DNA of 45,667 nucleotides from Selenomonadaceae bacterium (lineage in GTDB: Bacteria; Bacillota; Negativicutes; Selenomonadales; Selenomonadaceae): contig JAGBKP010000176.1 of the NCBI GenBank assembly GCA_017635875.1, positions 1-45,667 on the forward strand, in the 5' to 3' direction. The position numbers and the translations under genes were made by a program. The notes beneath the pieces are model-generated. The model was given only the letters and a program-made list of their open reading frames with translations. It did no database searches and was not told where the DNA came from. Positions 43,232 to 45,667 of this stretch are shown in pieces (position 1 is the first letter of the stretch; every line of letters begins with the position of its first letter).

Positions 43232-44893
43232 ATGACAGGAGCAGAAGCGGTTATCGAAGTGTTGGTTGAAAACGGCGTGGAGCGCGTGTTCGGTTATCCC
43301 GGCGGCATGATACTTCCGCTTTACGACGCGCTTTATTCCGATAAACGCGTCGAAGAAATTCTCGTTACCCACGAACAAAACGCCGCGCACGCCGCAGACG
43401 GCTACGCGAGAGCCTCCGGCAAAGTCGGCGTTTGCATAGCAACAAGCGGCCCCGGCGCTACTAATCTCGTTACAGGGCTTGGCACCGCGTTTATGGATTC
43501 AATTCCCGTCGTCGCCATAACGGGGCAGGTTGACACCACGCTTTTGGGGCGTGACGCTTTTCAGGAAACCGATATTCTTGACGTTACGATGCCCATTACG
43601 AAACATAATTACAAGGTGAAAAGCCCGAAAGAGTTAGTGAAGATTTTAAGAGACGCTTTTAAAATCGCAAAAAGCGGCAGACCGGGGCCTGTACTTGTGG
43701 ATATTCCACGCGATATTTTCTTTAAAAACGCGGATTTTGAGCCGTTAAAGAAAGAAGATACGGAAAAGGCAAAGCCCGACGCGGACTTTTTAATCTGCGC
43801 CGCGGAAGCCGCGGAAGAAATCGTAAAGGCTAAGAAACCCTGCGTAATCGTCGGCGGCGGAGTAATATCCGCAGGCGCGTCGAAAGAAGTCGTAGAGTTT
43901 ATCGAAAAATTTAACCTCCCCGTGGTGCATACGCTTATGGGGCTTGGCGGAATTCCGAGAAGTCACAAACAGTCGCTCGGGTTTGCGGGTATGCACGGCA
44001 AAAAAGCGGCAAATCACGCGGTCGCAGCGGCGGATTTAATCATCGCCCTCGGCTCTCGTTTCGGCGACAGACAGACGGGCGCGATAAACAAATACACAAA
44101 GAACACAAAATTTATACATATAGACATAGACCCCGCCGAAATTGACAAAAACGTTGGCGGAACTCTGGGTCTTGCTGGGGATATGAAGGTTATATTAAAC
44201 CTTTTGATGAAAAAGTCAAAAAGCGTCGATTTAAGCGAATGGTGGGCGCAAATTCGCGCTTGGGAAAGCGAATACGACTACGATTATCAAGTAGACCGTT
44301 TAACCGTCCCTTGGGCTATGAATTACGTCGCTAAAGCTACAAAAGGCTTGCCTTTCGCCTTCGCTACCGATGTCGGGCAGCATCAGATGTGGGCGGCGTT
44401 ACACTTGCAAATAGAGGAGCCTCGCACTTGGCTGACCTCCGGCGGACTTGGCACAATGGGATTCGGACTTCCCGCCGCTATGGGAGCGCAATTTTACTAC
44501 GGCAAAAACCGCCGCGTTGTGCATATCGCGGGCGACGGCGGCATTAAGATGACGGGCAGCGAATACTACACCATAGCGCGAAAAAATCTTCCCATTATAT
44601 CTATAATCGCCGACAACAGCAGTTTAGGTATGATTCGCCAACTTCAAACGGTGCTTTACAAAGAACGCTATATCGCTTGCGAATTTGACTACGAAATGGA
44701 CTACGTTATGTACGCGAAAAGTTTCGGCATAGAAGCCGAAGCCGTATCCACTCAAGAAGAATTTGCGGACGCCTTCAAGCGCGCTATGGAATCCGATAAA
44801 CCTCGCGTAATAGTAATGAAAATCGCCCGCTCCTTCGTCGAACCAATGACTAAAGCAGGCGCAAGAATCGACGAATTTGTTGAGTTTAAATGA
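43232..44893 (+). CDS. ilvB: Acetolactate synthase large (catalytic) subunit
   Basis: 553 residues. Thiamine-diphosphate enzyme condensing pyruvate to acetolactate. ERVFGYPGGMILPLYDAL, the catalytic Glu in LVTHEQNAAHAADGYARASGKVG, GPGATNLVTG, TGQVDTTLLGRDAFQETD, and the ThDP motif AGDGGIKMTGSEY. ATG 43232 has AGGTGA; an ORF extension to 43148 falls in repeat C6. The partner ilvN is at 37482, with leuCDB and several repeats between. Directly followed by hairpin chain H6. Confidence 0.96.
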   Translation: MTGAEAVIEVLVENGVERVFGYPGGMILPLYDALYSDKRVEEILVTHEQNAAHAADGYARASGKVGVCIATSGPGATNLVTGLGTAFMDSIPVVAITGQVDTTLLGRDAFQETDILDVTMPITKHNYKVKSPKELVKILRDAFKIAKSGRPGPVLVDIPRDIFFKNADFEPLKKEDTEKAKPDADFLICAAEAAEEIVKAKKPCVIVGGGVISAGASKEVVEFIEKFNLPVVHTLMGLGGIPRSHKQSLGFAGMHGKKAANHAVAAADLIIALGSRFGDRQTGAINKYTKNTKFIHIDIDPAEIDKNVGGTLGLAGDMKVILNLLMKKSKSVDLSEWWAQIRAWESEYDYDYQVDRLTVPWAMNYVAKATKGLPFAFATDVGQHQMWAALHLQIEEPRTWLTSGGLGTMGFGLPAAMGAQFYYGKNRRVVHIAGDGGIKMTGSEYYTIARKNLPIISIIADNSSLGMIRQLQTVLYKERYIACEFDYEMDYVMYAKSFGIEAEAVSTQEEFADAFKRAMESDKPRVIVMKIARSFVEPMTKAGARIDEFVEFK

Positions 44894-44897
44894 TTTA

Positions 44898-44983
44898 TAA
44901 CACAGGGACTCTGTCCCTGTACCCTGCAAGGGGCTTTGCCCCTTGACCCCAGCAGGGAGCATTGCCCCCTGCACCCCATTTTT
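44898..44983. repeat. GC-rich hairpin chain H6
   Basis: TAACACAG, GGGACtctGTCCC, TGTACCCTG, CAAGGGGCtttGCCCCTTG, ACCCCAG, CAGGGagcattgCCCCCTG. The first stem differs from H1-H4 on both sides. Confidence 0.85.
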
Positions 44984-45001
44984 AATATATTTTTTTTATA
45001 A

Positions 45002-45102
45002 TAAAGTTTTTTCTCTTTCTTTTTCTTTGCTACTTTCTTTTTCTTTCTCTTTTTTTCCCCGCAAGCGGGACAGGCAAAAAAGAGAAAGAAAAAGAAAGTA
45101 GG
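45002..45102 (-). repeat. Three-arm purine/pyrimidine repeat A10 with hairpin loop
   Basis: Minus orientation. Pyrimidine arm, loop GCCTGTCCCGCttGCGGG, purine arm ending GAAAGTAGC, mirrored third arm AAAGAAAAAGAAAGAG. The loop is the A8/A9 loop with its stem replaced (CCCGC/GCGGG for CCTCC/GGAGG). Confidence 0.88.
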
Positions 45103-45122
45103 ATATAAAAGCAGAAGGTGAT

Positions 45123-45667
45123 ATGATGATAAAAATAGGAATATTTGGGTATGGCAATCTTGGACGCGGGGTGGAGCTTGCGGTTAAGAACGCAAAAGAT
45201 ATGGAGCTTGTCGCGGTTTTTACTCGTCGCGACCCTAAAAGCGTAAGCATAAATACAGAAAATGTTCCCGTGGTTTCCGCTGACGAGGTTGAAAAGTGGC
45301 AAGACAAAATCGACGTTATGATACTTTGCGGCGGCAGCGCGACGGATTTACCGAAGCAAACGCCCGCTCTTGCAAAGTATTTCAACGTGATAGACAGCTT
45401 CGACACCCACGCGAAAATCCCCGAACACTTCGCGGCGGTGGATAAGGCGGCGAAAGACACGGGGCATCTCGCTATGATTTCCGTCGGTTGGGATCCCGGA
45501 ATGTTTTCCGTTATGCGGCTTTTCGGAAACGCCATTCTTCCGAACGGCAAGGATTATACTTTTTGGGGAAAAGGCGTGTCGCAGGGACATTCGGACGCCA
45601 TACGAAGAATAGAAGGCGTAAAGAACGCAAAACAGTATACCGTGCCCAAAGACGCGGCTCTTGACGC
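45123..45667 (+). CDS. ddh: Meso-diaminopimelate D-dehydrogenase (5' part, runs off window)
   Basis: At least 181 residues. Makes meso-DAP for lysine and cell wall in one step from tetrahydrodipicolinate, ammonia and NADPH. N-terminal IKIGIFGYGNLGRGVELAV, then CGGSATDLPKQTP, the substrate region SVGWDPGMFSVMRL and WGKGVSQGHSDAIRRIEGV, all typical of Ddh. The 3' end is outside. ATG 45123 (or 45126) has AGAAGGTGAT upstream. Preceded by repeats A10 and H6. Confidence 0.95.
   Translation, partial: MMIKIGIFGYGNLGRGVELAVKNAKDMELVAVFTRRDPKSVSINTENVPVVSADEVEKWQDKIDVMILCGGSATDLPKQTPALAKYFNVIDSFDTHAKIPEHFAAVDKAAKDTGHLAMISVGWDPGMFSVMRLFGNAILPNGKDYTFWGKGVSQGHSDAIRRIEGVKNAKQYTVPKDAALD

Overview
This window reads as a piece of a bacterial chromosome from a flagellated organism with an outer membrane. 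The evidence for an outer membrane is a P-ring protein FlgI and a Tad/Cpa secretin. Other markers are typical of Firmicutes: a paired GlgC/GlgD glucose-1-phosphate adenylyltransferase, a YvyF-type flagellar-operon protein and meso-diaminopimelate dehydrogenase. Together they suggest a Gram-negative Firmicute (Negativicutes, Selenomonas-like). This is inference; no rRNA or species marker is present. Coding DNA is compact and moderately AT-rich. Intergenic DNA is unusually full of hairpin-forming repeats.

Layout. (1) 1-1.6 kb: 3' part of flgI and a FlgJ-like rod-binding protein. (2) 1.8-6.0 kb, minus strand: a GDP-fucose operon (fucosyltransferase, gmd, fcl, manC). The fucosyltransferase is frame-broken exactly at an 8-base G tract. 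(3) 6.1-10.9 kb, minus: GNAT acetyltransferase, glutamate racemase, HD-GYP protein, a large membrane protein and a BrnT-type toxin-antitoxin pair. (4) 11-23 kb, minus: a Tad (tight adherence) pilus locus in the order cpaB, secretin, two CpaE/TadZ-like ATPases, tadB, two Flp pilins, tadE, tadA, a 44-residue ORF, tadC, DUF192 and tadG. Its prepilin peptidase lies just beyond on the plus strand. (5) 23.3-25.8 kb: a candidate small RNA, an LPD3-like gene, the prepilin peptidase, a Cys-rich small protein and prmC. (6) 25.8-32.6 kb, minus: glycogen genes glgC, glgD, glgP, glgA. (7) 32.8-35.4 kb, minus: a WecE-like sugar aminotransferase and a glycosyltransferase-like gene whose start region carries a 9-base C tract that puts it out of frame. 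(8) tRNA-Cys, yvyF and an NlpC/P60 cell-wall hydrolase. (9) 37.4-44.9 kb, plus: branched-chain amino-acid genes ilvN, ilvC, leuC, leuD, leuB, ilvB. The window ends in the 5' part of ddh.

Two surface-glycan genes appear phase-variable by slippage at homopolymer tracts. Both are OFF by one base in this copy, and each has a well-formed start and an intact protein in the shifted frame. Surface fucosylation and a second glycan decoration could therefore switch on and off beside the machinery that makes their sugar donors.

The most unusual feature is a set of repeat families between genes. One family has a three-arm design: a pyrimidine arm, its purine complement (inverted repeat), then a second purine arm that is the mirror image of the first. 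Different copies have different sequences but keep both symmetries, so each could fold into an intramolecular triplex as well as a hairpin. A second family is a composite element of about 235-250 bp with six copies, and a third is a set of GC-rich hairpin chains. These show matched changes on both sides of their stems, indicating that structure rather than sequence is conserved. Several elements sit as tail-to-tail pairs. No transposase or RAYT gene is visible here.
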